IMG/VR virus record: IMGVR_UViG_3300021137_001014
Span: 1-64,000 of that record
Length of the DNA: 64,000 bases
Strand: one strand, 5' to 3'
Source of the DNA: a virus
Shown: one piece after another, positions 44,592 to 54,600 of the stretch
Position numbering within the stretch: position 1 is the stretch's first letter
Layout: each line of letters opens with the position of its first letter
Translations under genes and position numbers: made by a program
The notes under the pieces: model-generated
What the model saw: the letters and a program-made list of their open reading frames with translations, nothing else
What the model was told of the DNA's origin: nothing
The model's database searches: none

Positions 44592-46892
44592 TTATTTCTT
44601 AACTTTATAATATAATTCAATATCTTTTAATGCATTATTTGGTTCAAATCTTCCAAAATAATAGAAATTGTTATTGAATAAGTTAGCTTTATAGTTAGTT
44701 GTTGAAAACGAATTGATTGATTTTGAATAATCGGTTTCTGCCTGAGTAATGTCACCTTTTCTGAATGAAGAATAAACACCATTAGATATTAACACATCAA
44801 GATCATCTGTAATATCAACAACATTAAAATCCATAAATTCTGTCAAGAAGATATCTTCAACTGAATTTATAAAAGGGCCGTATGTATATTGTAAATTTAC
44901 GGCTTGAGTATATGGATTCTGTATACCATAAGAATTCGCTGTGGAACCAACAACATTTTGAAGTTCCAAAGCATAACCAGTCAAAAATGGTGCTGGTAAT
45001 GTTGTATTGTCACCATAATCCCATGTTAGGTTTTGACCGTATGTGGATACGCCATTAGAATTAAAAAAACTACCTGCACTATATAGCTCTCTGAAAACAT
45101 CCCCTGAATTAACACCATTCAATCCAACACCAATACCCAAGTATTTTTCGTATTCTTTTATTGGTGTGTTATATGTAACCGAACCATCAATATATGGTAT
45201 GTTAATAATTGCAGCTGGTGATATTATATCATCGGTACTATTTGGTGCAGGATATGGATATGCTGTTGGTTGTAAATCAATTTTTATCCTTGGCATTAAA
45301 ACCGAACCAATTATATCAATACTATTTGTATCATTTGTAATATTTGGAATATCTCTGAAATCAACTGGATAATTCCAATAGATGTCATTAGATACTTTAT
45401 ACGGACTTGTATACGGAAACCACGATACATAATTACCTGATTCCCTAACATCATCAATTGTATGTTTATAATAAGTTGTTTTTAATGTATAAAACCTTCT
45501 TTTTCTATCGTGTATATCATATTCGAATAAAGAAGTCGATATATCATTCCAACCACCAAGATTCGGATCTCCATCATTTGTTGATGGAACTCTAAAACCA
45601 GGTAATATTGGATTGGAATACCAGCCCTCTGGTTGTCTTCTACCGTACCATGATTCGGAATTTTCATAAAATTCAAATGTATAATGTCCTTTTGTAGGAA
45701 TACCTGTCTTTTTATCTTTGGATGGTAAAAGATCACCAAACTCATTATAGGAATAATAATCCTCATACATTGGTAATGCTAATCTAAATATACCATTATT
45801 AACAGATAATTCATATACACCAGTTCTTTGTCTACTCACCCCATCATCCGCCAATTTATAGACAACAACTTTAGGATTTTGGAATGGATAAATATCACCA
45901 TTCATATATCCAAGAGATGAATCTGTTGCAAGTATCTGTGGTTGATTTGGAAATGCTTTGGTGTTATCTTGTAATTGTGCCATCTTGTATGTTGCCGAAT
46001 CAATAGTAAATCCACCTGACAAAGAATCAAGATAACCAAAAAATACTGCTGACGGCGTGTATTTAAAATTGACTGTAAAATCACATCTTGTTATACCCAC
46101 ATCGCAAAAATTATCATCACCCCAGAATGGTGCAACGTTAATTGTTTTTTGCCCATGAAATATATTTGGCATAGATGATATGTCCAACTTTATCTCCACA
46201 GCAAAGTTGTTATTACCGTAATAGGTATAATCTGGTATTTTATTAGGATCTACTGTTTGACTTGTTGTTGTACCAAATGCACTTATTAATGTACCAAGAC
46301 TATCTAACGCATTATTAACTGTTGTTAATTGTACAAGATCATTAGCTGAAATATCAAATGATTCTGTATCGAAAACATCGAAATCCATAACAACATCTTG
46401 TTTACCTAATGGTACACCAAATATCATATAATCACCAGCATGGTTAGTTATGGTTGTATATTTATAATATTTTTCAAAAACCTCAACAGATTGTGGATAA
46501 TGAACAAAATCATTTATATTAGGGAAATTACCAACCGCTCTATGACTTGGGTTCGCACCTCTAACTCTTGGTAACAAGTTATATCTTACACCATTTGGAT
46601 ATGTATCTGTCAATGATGTAAATGGATATAGTTGTGTTATTTCTGGTCTTTCTTGATCGTCAGCAGATATTGGTACAAATACAGTAACTTTAGCATTTTG
46701 AACCCCAAATCCATTTGTTAATGTAACTCTACCGACAATAACACCAAAATCCGAACACATTCTTCTATATGCATCGGTACTTGTAATTTTCAAACTCAAA
46801 ACATCAAGAGTTTCAAACTCTTGTTCTAAGTTTACTCTTACAACTTTTTCATTTTTATTATTTAAATTTATCGGTATTCTTATATCACTCAT
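44592..46892 (-). CDS. Baseplate-region protein with transthyretin-like domain
   Basis: 766 residues. Residues about 48-75 (FGVIVGRVTLTNGFGVQNAK, VTVFVPI) and 150-170 (GDYMIFGVPLGKQDVVMDFD) have the pattern of a carboxypeptidase-regulatory / transthyretin-like beta sandwich, interrupted by an insertion. The rest has many Tyr/Trp/Pro motifs typical of baseplate proteins. Position directly after gp6 suggests a wedge or peripheral baseplate role. No enzymatic motif seen. Confidence 0.7.
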   Translation of the reverse strand: MSDIRIPINLNNKNEKVVRVNLEQEFETLDVLSLKITSTDAYRRMCSDFGVIVGRVTLTNGFGVQNAKVTVFVPISADDQERPEITQLYPFTSLTDTYPNGVRYNLLPRVRGANPSHRAVGNFPNINDFVHYPQSVEVFEKYYKYTTITNHAGDYMIFGVPLGKQDVVMDFDVFDTESFDISANDLVQLTTVNNALDSLGTLISAFGTTTSQTVDPNKIPDYTYYGNNNFAVEIKLDISSMPNIFHGQKTINVAPFWGDDNFCDVGITRCDFTVNFKYTPSAVFFGYLDSLSGGFTIDSATYKMAQLQDNTKAFPNQPQILATDSSLGYMNGDIYPFQNPKVVVYKLADDGVSRQRTGVYELSVNNGIFRLALPMYEDYYSYNEFGDLLPSKDKKTGIPTKGHYTFEFYENSESWYGRRQPEGWYSNPILPGFRVPSTNDGDPNLGGWNDISTSLFEYDIHDRKRRFYTLKTTYYKHTIDDVRESGNYVSWFPYTSPYKVSNDIYWNYPVDFRDIPNITNDTNSIDIIGSVLMPRIKIDLQPTAYPYPAPNSTDDIISPAAIINIPYIDGSVTYNTPIKEYEKYLGIGVGLNGVNSGDVFRELYSAGSFFNSNGVSTYGQNLTWDYGDNTTLPAPFLTGYALELQNVVGSTANSYGIQNPYTQAVNLQYTYGPFINSVEDIFLTEFMDFNVVDITDDLDVLISNGVYSSFRKGDITQAETDYSKSINSFSTTNYKANLFNNNFYYFGRFEPNNALKDIELYYKVKK

Positions 46893-46893
46893 A

Positions 46894-48729
46894 TTATATT
46901 AATGTTCTAATTGGTGTTGATACAACTGGTATTACAACTATATCACTATTAGGGTTTCTTAATTGTAGAATTTGATTTTCGTCACAATTTAATATACCTG
47001 TTGTTATATCTATCTCCCCTGTTGAGGTGTCTAAAATGTTTTGATTAATAGTATTTTGTGAATATCCTGAAGTTGTTTCATTAAAAACCTTGATATAATT
47101 TAAATTAAGAACACCTTGTATTTGGGAAATTATTTTATTCAAGTTGTAAACATAATAACTTTGACCCATTTGTCTATTAGTTGAAACAAATTCATTGGTT
47201 ACAGCAGAAATTATTTGTGTTACTGTTGAAAGTTGTGATGTTGAATCTACAACAACAGATATTTCAAAACCCAAATCAACAACTTCGCCAGGTTTTACAA
47301 CAACATAATCATTTATCATCCTATATTCTGAAAGATATGTAGCTATATTTTCGAGTATAACACTTGTTATTTGTGAATCGAAAGCGCCACTACTATCAAC
47401 AGTTATTGGATTAACTTCTATTTTATTTTGATTTTGTCTCACACCTACTCTTGCTGGGGTACCAAATTTACTTGGCATACCCAGTAATATTGCTTTATAA
47501 TCATTTAATGTTACAGCTCTGTTTTGAGCAGCGAAATTATATGATATATAATTTCTCAATTCCTCAATTGATGGAGCTTCACCTCCACCCACAGCTGGTG
47601 TAATGTTAGTAACAGTCAAAGAGCCTTGTACGATACCATTAAGCTGCGCATCAGGGCCATTCAAAGTTATATTCAAATATCCAAATGATGTAATCACATT
47701 AGCGCCAACATTACTTGAGGATCCACCACCAACTCTATATTTTACATACATTGTTGTATTTGTTAGTGGTGCATAACCTAAACTATTATTGTTCAATAAA
47801 TTACTTAATGAAATACTATTACCAGATAGAAATGAATCAAGTATATCGAATGCTTGGTTTGTTTGTCCACCGAATGTTAAAGTACAAAAACCTGTAGGTG
47901 TAAATTCTCTCACAAATCTATAGTTTGTATCTAACCATATACCTTTGTAAATACCATCACTTGTTGGCGGTACAGTTGTATCGTATACAAAAACTGAATT
48001 TTCAGCTAATGAATTTACCTCATACCATTTGTTTGTTGGTGAAGCAAACTCGTTATCTGTAGGATTAGTTGTGAAGTTTATACCGTTTTTGTGAATCACA
48101 GACTCAATATCAAGAACATTATTTTCTGGTAATGTTATTTGATAAAAAGGTGTTGGTGGTGTATTGTTAAATACTTGCGTATATATTCTCGTTGTACCAG
48201 CGACAACTATACCTGTTTTGGTAATCAAATATGCTGTTAATATACCATTATTGAAAACTGGTGTTTTTGTTCTATCTAAAGCACCAGAAGAGTTCAGGTT
48301 ACTACTAAAATCAACATCATACAAAAGTTCAAAAGTTTGGCCATTACCTTGTACTTGGGTACCAGCTTTTAAAACAGGTAAATATCTTGTGTCTTCAGCA
48401 TCACCAAAAACTGGTACTTGAACTGAGAATTGGCATACGGCTATACTTGCTGATAATGTTGGTAATTTTAAACCATAAGTTTTAGCTATATTAAACAGCG
48501 ATCTTCCTTCTTGAGCAAAATCAAGTACAGTTTCCTGTAATGACCTATCAATATTAAAATGTAGGTTATCCGCCAATGCCGCTCCAAGGTCAAGAAAGAC
48601 AGACATAATTGATCCATCATTAAAGTTTTGGATTACATCAGGATAATATTTATTTATATAATCTATCTGCTCTTGTCTTAAAGTAGCAAAGTCTCTACTA
48701 CCGTATGATATTGTATTTGTTGTTGCCAT
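46894..48729 (-). CDS. Baseplate wedge protein, gp6/baseplate J-like
   Basis: 611 residues. The N-terminus (SYGSRDFATLRQEQIDYINK, then a DGSIMSVFLDLGAALADNL segment) and the C-terminal half (GEAPSIEELRNYISYNFAAQ, NRAVTLNDYKAI) are hallmarks of the T4 gp6 / baseplate J family. In T4, gp6 forms the inner iris ring of the baseplate with gp53 and gp25. It directly follows the gp25-like gene. Confidence 0.9.
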   Translation of the reverse strand: MATTNTISYGSRDFATLRQEQIDYINKYYPDVIQNFNDGSIMSVFLDLGAALADNLHFNIDRSLQETVLDFAQEGRSLFNIAKTYGLKLPTLSASIAVCQFSVQVPVFGDAEDTRYLPVLKAGTQVQGNGQTFELLYDVDFSSNLNSSGALDRTKTPVFNNGILTAYLITKTGIVVAGTTRIYTQVFNNTPPTPFYQITLPENNVLDIESVIHKNGINFTTNPTDNEFASPTNKWYEVNSLAENSVFVYDTTVPPTSDGIYKGIWLDTNYRFVREFTPTGFCTLTFGGQTNQAFDILDSFLSGNSISLSNLLNNNSLGYAPLTNTTMYVKYRVGGGSSSNVGANVITSFGYLNITLNGPDAQLNGIVQGSLTVTNITPAVGGGEAPSIEELRNYISYNFAAQNRAVTLNDYKAILLGMPSKFGTPARVGVRQNQNKIEVNPITVDSSGAFDSQITSVILENIATYLSEYRMINDYVVVKPGEVVDLGFEISVVVDSTSQLSTVTQIISAVTNEFVSTNRQMGQSYYVYNLNKIISQIQGVLNLNYIKVFNETTSGYSQNTINQNILDTSTGEIDITTGILNCDENQILQLRNPNSDIVVIPVVSTPIRTLI

Positions 48730-48731
48730 AA

Positions 48732-49148
48732 TTAGAATGTAATTGTTACGTCATCAGAAACCTCAAAAGTTCTGGAAGTTATTGTATAATCAATTGTTAC
48801 TGTTACTTTATGATGTGATTGTTGATCATTAACATATGCTGGATCAGTATCATATCGTTTTATATTAATTGTATTAATTTTTAAATTTGGTAAAAATGCT
48901 GTGCAAGCATCCTTTATTTCATTTTGGATTGCTGTTGTTACATTATCCGTCAATGGTTCAAATATATATTGATATAAATTTGTACCAAATTCTGGTAAAA
49001 AATATCTTGATCCCTTTCTTGTTAATAAAAGGTGTACCAAATCAGATTTTATTTCTTTCTCAGGATATGTTGTTAAATCCAAAAAATCACCGTTTGTAGA
49101 ATCCTGGAAAGGAAAATTTATACCTATTGTTTTTTGCCTGAAATTCAT
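48732..49148 (-). CDS. Baseplate wedge protein, gp25-like
   Basis: 138 residues of the gp25/W family: HLLLTRKGSRYFLPEFGTNL YQYIFEP is the conserved R-G-x-R-x-x-x-P-x-x-G core, followed by the helix TTAIQNEIKDACTAFLPNLK and a final beta hairpin. It nucleates sheath assembly and the wedge core. It is the first gene of the structural operon, right after a strong terminator. Confidence 0.92.
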   Translation of the reverse strand: MNFRQKTIGINFPFQDSTNGDFLDLTTYPEKEIKSDLVHLLLTRKGSRYFLPEFGTNLYQYIFEPLTDNVTTAIQNEIKDACTAFLPNLKINTINIKRYDTDPAYVNDQQSHHKVTVTIDYTITSRTFEVSDDVTITF

Positions 49149-49156
49149 GTCAAATA

Positions 49157-49190
49157 TTTAATATAAATAGTAATCAAAATAAAATTATAG
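49157..49190 (-). promoter_or_regulatory. Candidate promoter of the structural operon
   Basis: On the minus strand a TTGACT box (ending the T-run of the terminator, about 49187-49192) is followed after about 18 bp by CTATTTATATTAAA (49170-49157), which lies 8 bp before the gp25 start. A promoter is expected here because a strong terminator closes the previous unit. The element resembles those before several other genes. Confidence 0.4.
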
Positions 49191-49194
49191 TCAA

Positions 49195-49226
49195 TAAAAA
49201 AAACCACCCAGAGAACTGAGTGGTTC
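49195..49226 (-). terminator. Strong intrinsic terminator between HNH gene and gp25
   Basis: On the minus strand AACCAC-TCAGTTCTCTGG-GTGGTT forms a stem followed by eight T. It separates the reductase/HNH transcription unit from the structural operon. Confidence 0.85.
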
Positions 49227-49252
49227 ATATTTAAAATATTTAAATATTTAGT

Positions 49253-49810
49253 TTATATTCCTGAATTACATTCAGCAACCAATTTACACATGTATATAAA
49301 ATAATCTTGTGAATAAATCCGTTTCATCATATTAATATCTTTATGTACCCATTGTACATTTTCTTCAATATAACCTTTATTATTATCAATTCTGTCTAAA
49401 GACATTGTCATATTATTATATGTACTTTCTAACAACAAACCACTTAAAGAGCATAATTTATTCTGTTTTATAAACAAATCGTTTAGATAAGATATTGTTA
49501 GTTTAAATTCTATATTTCTAAGTTTAGCATCTCTTTTTATTTTACTAAAAACTTTACCAGGTATATTATTAAACCCTTTCCATGATGGGTTATTTTCTTT
49601 TTTTAATGAGTTACCACAATTTAAACATTTTGTTGATGTACCTTTGATTAAAGAGTAACACGATACTTTTTTTATTTCACCACAAGAGCATTTACATGTT
49701 ACTTTAGCTTCTTTTTCAATTATAATTTTTTCATCAATAATAGAATATTCGCCATATTTTTGACCAATAGTAAATTTATTTGAATATTTAGATGTATTTT
49801 TACGTCCCAT
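49253..49810 (-). CDS. Free-standing HNH homing endonuclease
   Basis: 185 residues. The N-terminal part has CKCSCGEIKKVSCYSLIKG and KCLNCG, a zinc-ribbon-like set. The C-terminal part has the HNH core: LCSLSGL, SLDRIDNNKGYIEENVQWVH and a final helix. Such genes are mobile and insert next to conserved phage genes. It sits between the reductase 3' end and the shared terminator. CTATTTATT lies 5 bp before the start. Confidence 0.85.
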   Translation of the reverse strand: MGRKNTSKYSNKFTIGQKYGEYSIIDEKIIIEKEAKVTCKCSCGEIKKVSCYSLIKGTSTKCLNCGNSLKKENNPSWKGFNNIPGKVFSKIKRDAKLRNIEFKLTISYLNDLFIKQNKLCSLSGLLLESTYNNMTMSLDRIDNNKGYIEENVQWVHKDINMMKRIYSQDYFIYMCKLVAECNSGI

Positions 49811-49836
49811 ATTAATAAATAGTATAGTATTTCCAT

Positions 49837-49865
49837 AAGGTGTTGGTAGATGATACCAACACCTT
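49837..49865. other. Perfect 12-bp inverted repeat after the reductase gene
   Basis: aaggtgttggta (49837-49848), loop gatga, taccaacacctt (49854-49865). The hairpin begins 8 bp after the reductase stop. It has no T-run on either strand, so it is not a standard terminator. It may be a terminator whose T-run was displaced when the HNH gene inserted, a processing site, or a transcript-stabilising hairpin. Confidence 0.6.
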
Positions 49866-49873
49866 AAGAAAAT

Positions 49874-50551
49874 TTATCTTACTTCGCACCCATTTGCACC
49901 ACATGCAACCTCGCCTTTTTGGTCAGTATTGTCTTCATGTTCGATTATTTTTGTTAAATCGATAGCTGTTAAATGATTTATCATTTCATCGTATTCTTCT
50001 TTAGTGATGTCAGTAAAGGGGGCTTGGATATAACTTCCACCATCATAAGGTAATACAGATAATCCATTATAGAATTCTTTATTATCCCACATCCATGTAC
50101 CTACTGTATCCCATTCATCTTCCTTGATTGCAATAGTAGCTGATACGTTATGTGTGTTTTCACCCTTTCTATGGCCAGGTTTAATCCATTCTTTGCTAAT
50201 TTTTTTAACTCTTTCCAACAAATTTATAGCTGATTCAGTTCTATAAATTGAGTTTTCTGGTGCTTTTTGAGGAACACTGATAACAGCCGTATCGTGTGGT
50301 CTAAAATATTCATCTTCAATAAGTTCTGGATGATACATATATAAATAATTATATATTGACTCATTTTTACCAACACGGATTCTACGGATGTAATAATCAT
50401 TGTGCCATGCGTGAATACCTGAAGATGTACCAAGAACTAATGAGCTTGTATTATGCGATACAATACCGTTCTTTAATTGATAGTTTGGTGTATCCTCAAC
50501 TTCAATATCCACCGTAAAGTTTTTCTTAATTTCCTTTTTAATTATTTTCAT
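49874..50551 (-). CDS. nrdJ: Split-intein C-half plus C-terminal part of class II ribonucleotide reductase
   Basis: 225 residues. Residues 1-34 (MKIIKKEIKKNFTVDIEVED, ending GIVSHN) are a C-intein with the canonical penultimate His and terminal Asn. The extein begins with Thr35 in TSSLVLGTSSGIHAWHND, which continues exactly from the KPSG end of the extein in 51613-55254. The last residues (ACGANGCEVR) carry the C-x4-C redox pair at 217 and 222, with the same spacing as Cys731/Cys736 of Lactobacillus RTPR. Protein trans-splicing with the N-part would give an unbroken reductase. The gene starts 14 bp inside the end of the Vsr-like nuclease gene. Confidence 0.9.
   Translation of the reverse strand: MKIIKKEIKKNFTVDIEVEDTPNYQLKNGIVSHNTSSLVLGTSSGIHAWHNDYYIRRIRVGKNESIYNYLYMYHPELIEDEYFRPHDTAVISVPQKAPENSIYRTESAINLLERVKKISKEWIKPGHRKGENTHNVSATIAIKEDEWDTVGTWMWDNKEFYNGLSVLPYDGGSYIQAPFTDITKEEYDEMINHLTAIDLTKIIEHEDNTDQKGEVACGANGCEVR
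50450..50551 (-). other. C-intein of split intein 3
   Basis: 34 residues, block F (FTVDIEVEDTPNYQL) and block G (GIVSHN) of an intein, starting with its own ATG. The next residue is Thr, which can act as the splicing nucleophile. The matching N-intein is encoded at 51616-51948. Confidence 0.9.
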
Positions 50552-51563
50552 ATATTTTATTTTTTAATTCAATTATTATATTTTCTTTGTTTTTTTGATA
50601 ATCATTCTCCCATACAGTGATAACCGCATAACCACGATTGATATATAGGTTGTCTTTCTCATTATCAATTAATCTCACTTCTTTTACTGTTTTATTAACT
50701 CTTGGTATTATTAGGTTTTCGTTATTAAAGATATTTTCCGAACCATGCCAAAAATCACCGTGATAATTGATAATTACTTTTATGTCTGGCAATATTATAT
50801 CTGGATATAATATACTATTTTTAATTTTATAATTTTTCTTTTCTGAGTTGGTTAATATTATACCGTACTTCTCTTGATAACCTAAAATAGTCCCTTTGTA
50901 GAATTGTCTTATATCATTTTCCAATAATATTTGTCCTTTAGAAACATTATCACCACACATTATGGCTTTAGTTGTTTGTATAACCCAATCATTATATTTA
51001 ATTACACCATCAACTTCACCATATTTAGCTTTCCACCATTCAATATTTCTACTTTGGTGTTCGGTTAATTTATGTTTTGCTTCTTCGATATTACCTTTAC
51101 ACTTCTCAATCCAATAATTTAATCCCCAGGAAGATGTTAATCTATTTTTTTCACGATAAATATTATACTTCTCAACACCCTTATCGTAGTTACCACACTC
51201 TTTAGCAAAATTATCAATCGACCTAATGGATTTTACTTGATGTTTAGTTCTAATAATATCTATTTCTTCATTAGAGAACCCATTATTTTTTAACGTATCT
51301 TCACTAACAGATAATTTAGAGTTTTTTTCTAACCATTTGCTTGTACCATCTTTATCACCAAATTTATCAACGTACCATTTCTTAGTACCACGAATTTTTA
51401 GTTTATTTTTGTAACTTAACCATCTCAAAGAACCCTCTTCTAAACCATATTTTTTAATTAAATTATCTTCTGTAATAGCTGATAATTTTTTACGTTCTTC
51501 CCAGAGCCTTAAACCCTCAAATTCACCATACTTTTTAATCCAAGATTGTTTCACTGATGCCAT
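50538..51563 (-). CDS. Vsr-like (EDxHD) homing endonuclease between split-intein halves
   Basis: 341 residues. The N-terminal 200 residues contain repeated KYG-x(2)-EG-x(3)-W motifs (WIKKYGEFEGLRLWEERKKL; LIKKYGLEEGSLRWLSYKNK; WWKAKYGEVDGVIKYNDWVI), probable DNA-binding repeats. The C-terminal domain is of the very-short-patch-repair type: YPDIILPDIKVIINYHGDFW HG, then a DNEKDNLYINRGYAVITVWE segment. Nucleases of this family have been described between halves of split inteins in metagenomic phage sequences. It would cut the uninterrupted reductase gene and spread the split arrangement. It begins 49 bp after the N-part and overlaps the C-part by 14 bp. Confidence 0.85.
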   Translation of the reverse strand: MASVKQSWIKKYGEFEGLRLWEERKKLSAITEDNLIKKYGLEEGSLRWLSYKNKLKIRGTKKWYVDKFGDKDGTSKWLEKNSKLSVSEDTLKNNGFSNEEIDIIRTKHQVKSIRSIDNFAKECGNYDKGVEKYNIYREKNRLTSSWGLNYWIEKCKGNIEEAKHKLTEHQSRNIEWWKAKYGEVDGVIKYNDWVIQTTKAIMCGDNVSKGQILLENDIRQFYKGTILGYQEKYGIILTNSEKKNYKIKNSILYPDIILPDIKVIINYHGDFWHGSENIFNNENLIIPRVNKTVKEVRLIDNEKDNLYINRGYAVITVWENDYQKNKENIIIELKNKIYENN

Positions 51564-51571
51564 AACTATTC

Positions 51572-51587
51572 ATTTTATATAAATAGT
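51572..51587 (-). promoter_or_regulatory. Promoter-like TTTATATAAA element before the Vsr-like gene
   Basis: On the minus strand ACTATTTATATAAAAT lies 8 bp before the start at 51563, in the 49-bp spacer. It could provide independent expression of the nuclease and of the C-part of the reductase. Confidence 0.35.
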
Positions 51588-51612
51588 CTAACAACAGTGA
51601 AACGAACTGAAT

Positions 51613-54600
51613 TTAGAAAATTTTTATTAAAAAGTCATCATTTTCTGTGATTTCCTTAGCCTCTTTCCATGTACCATCAACCATCATAAATTTATGGTTT
51701 GGTGTACATTCAATAACAGTACCATCTTCCATAACAAATTCTATTGTTTCCTCATAACCATTTACAAACAACTTAGTTATAGTTTTTTCTTCATTTAGGT
51801 AATTATAAACTTTAATATCTTCTGTAACATCGTACCATTCACGATATTCATTTAGTTTAGTACCCAAGTCAACACCATTTAATTTGAATATATCATCAAG
51901 TGATAACGTACCCCTATTTGTTCTAATTTCAGTAGATGGTATTTGGCAACCTGATGGTTTAACTGTTGTTGTTCTTGCGGCAGCATTTATACCTATAATT
52001 GCCGCAACACGAGCATTTTCTTCTTTTACAAGTTTAGCTGCTCCCTTAATATCGTAGTTTAATACAATACCAGAACCGATACCTGTCATTCCTACACCAA
52101 TTAGAGCCTCTTTTTCAGTAGTTCTTTTCCAAATCTCACGAAGATAATGGAAGTCTGTATAACCAGCCTGTAATGTACCTATAAATGCGGCAGCTTTAAC
52201 TCTTTCGTTGTAGTCTTCCTGAGATTCAATATTTGAAACATTTACCTCACATAGATTACAGAATTGATATGGTCTTAGTGCAATTTCGCAACAGTTACCT
52301 GTAATTAATTTAGAAATTTGAAAACAATGTGTTGAATCAAATACAGAAATATCCCAAACATCCTCATATATATTTGTTAATTCAACGGATTCAACCTTTA
52401 TTTGTTTATCATCATGAATATTATATCTAAATTTATAAGAATCTAAAATATCTTGTTTATATTTATTTGTTAATTTAAACAAGGAAATAAAGTGTTTTAT
52501 TGAACTTGTTTCACATATTCTTAAATCATATCTTGTAAATTCACTATCATAACCATCTAATTTAGATTTAGATGTTTTTATTTTAGATTTTATACCGTAG
52601 AAACCTAATAATTCAGATAAATCATCCACTAATTGTTTATGTGAAGATGTAAATGTTATTCTTTTTTGTGTTTTACTTACATTTCCATCTGAACTGAATA
52701 ATGCATCAACTAAGCCCTTTCTAAAATTTTCTGAACCATCAACCCAAACCGACTTAGGTAAACCATAGTTTTTATCCACATTACCAAACTTTTTAATATA
52801 TAAATCAACCTCTTTATTATTTATAGATATCTCTTTTGTGTGTGTATCAACAAGAACTATTTGCATCTCCTCCTCAATATTTTGGTGTTCCTTTTTGAAT
52901 CTACGATTAAAATTACCATTAAATGTTATAACATTTGTTTTTAATGTATTTAATAATTTATCGGATATATTAGATTCATCATCAGTGTCGGATACTATCA
53001 TACCATATTCTGAATGTTCTTTTCTATTTGAAACCCAACCATCACCAATAATCCAACCACATAAGAAACCATCATCATACCCACCTAAATTACCATCAAA
53101 AAGTTTATTCTCTCTAATTATTGGTAATTTATCACCGTTTGTTAAATCTGGTGTTTTAACTTTAACATACTTTTCACCATCCCAAACGGGCCATTCATGT
53201 TCCTTAGTTGCAAAATATTCGGTACCATCTTCAAGTGTTAACTTAACAAGTTGCTGATTTTTACCAGATAACCAACATTTTGCATCAGATATTTCACCAT
53301 TTAAATTTTTAACTTTAAAACTTTTATCTTGCAACTCCTCAATAGGAAAAATCCCTTCTGTTGTTAACACTTTTGTACCTGCCCTTAACGATGGGTTGGT
53401 ACCCCAATCCTTATCATTTGTGAAATAAATACCAGGTTCTCCAGAACCAGACAACTTGATTCTCAACCAAAGATCATCAAAGAATTCTTTAGTTATTTTA
53501 TGTCTTAGTAACACGGCAGAATTATTCGCTCTACCTCTTTGAGGGTTATTTTCCCACCATGCACCAGATTTACAAGAAATCATTTCATCATCGTCAGCGG
53601 AGAATAAACAAATTAGTGCCGCTCTACGGATACCTCCTGCAAGTACTGCATCTGCAATATAACATACAATATCATGAACTTGAATTGGCGTTAATTTTTC
53701 ACCATCTTCTATAGTATCTAATATTTTTTTAATATTATGAATACAATCTTTAAGTGGTTGAGGCCCTGGAGCTTTACCACCAGATGTAATCAATCTTGCA
53801 CCTTTTGGTCTAATATCTGAAAAATCGAATACTGGTGTTGAAGAAATATCACCTGTATATGATTTTAACAAGGTTTTGATAGCGTCAGCCCATCCTTCAA
53901 TTGAATCAGATATCAAAAATCTTCTGTTTCTTGTTGGGTTTGGTTTTCTTATTTCTGGTAATTTTTCTACGTGATGTCTTTGTACTGAGTAACCAACACC
54001 AGTACCACCAAGCAATAAAAACATTACTTCACTAAAGCAATCAATGTAGTCTATTGGTAAATAACAACAGTTACCAGTCACAATACCACCAGATAAAACA
54101 AAACTTTTATCATCCTCAACTTCAAGACACCACACATCTTCTGATACAAATGAATCATTAACTTCAGTCATAGACCAAGATGTGTTTGGTCTACTACCAA
54201 TGTGATTTGTTATTGAAAAATCTTTAGTTAATGGTCGTTCACCAAAATTTGTTATTTCACCTGTTAAATCAGAAATATTTGTAATATAATAACCACAAAC
54301 CTCCAAATATTTTTTAAGAAAATCTATATGATCTTCCTGTGAAGATTGTATAGATTTATATTTAGATAATGTATTATTTTCATACCAATCTGGGTTTTTA
54401 GCACCGTCAGCGGATAAATAGCCATCCATAAAGGCTTTTATCATATTTAAACCATCTATATTTATATCTGGTGTTGTTTTTAAATATTTACCAGTATAAA
54501 CCATAATATCCCCATCCAAACTATTAGAGGTAGATGTTTCAAACCCCATTTCTTTGAATCTGTAAAGATATTTAGTTGCCTCATCTCCACACAATCTAAC

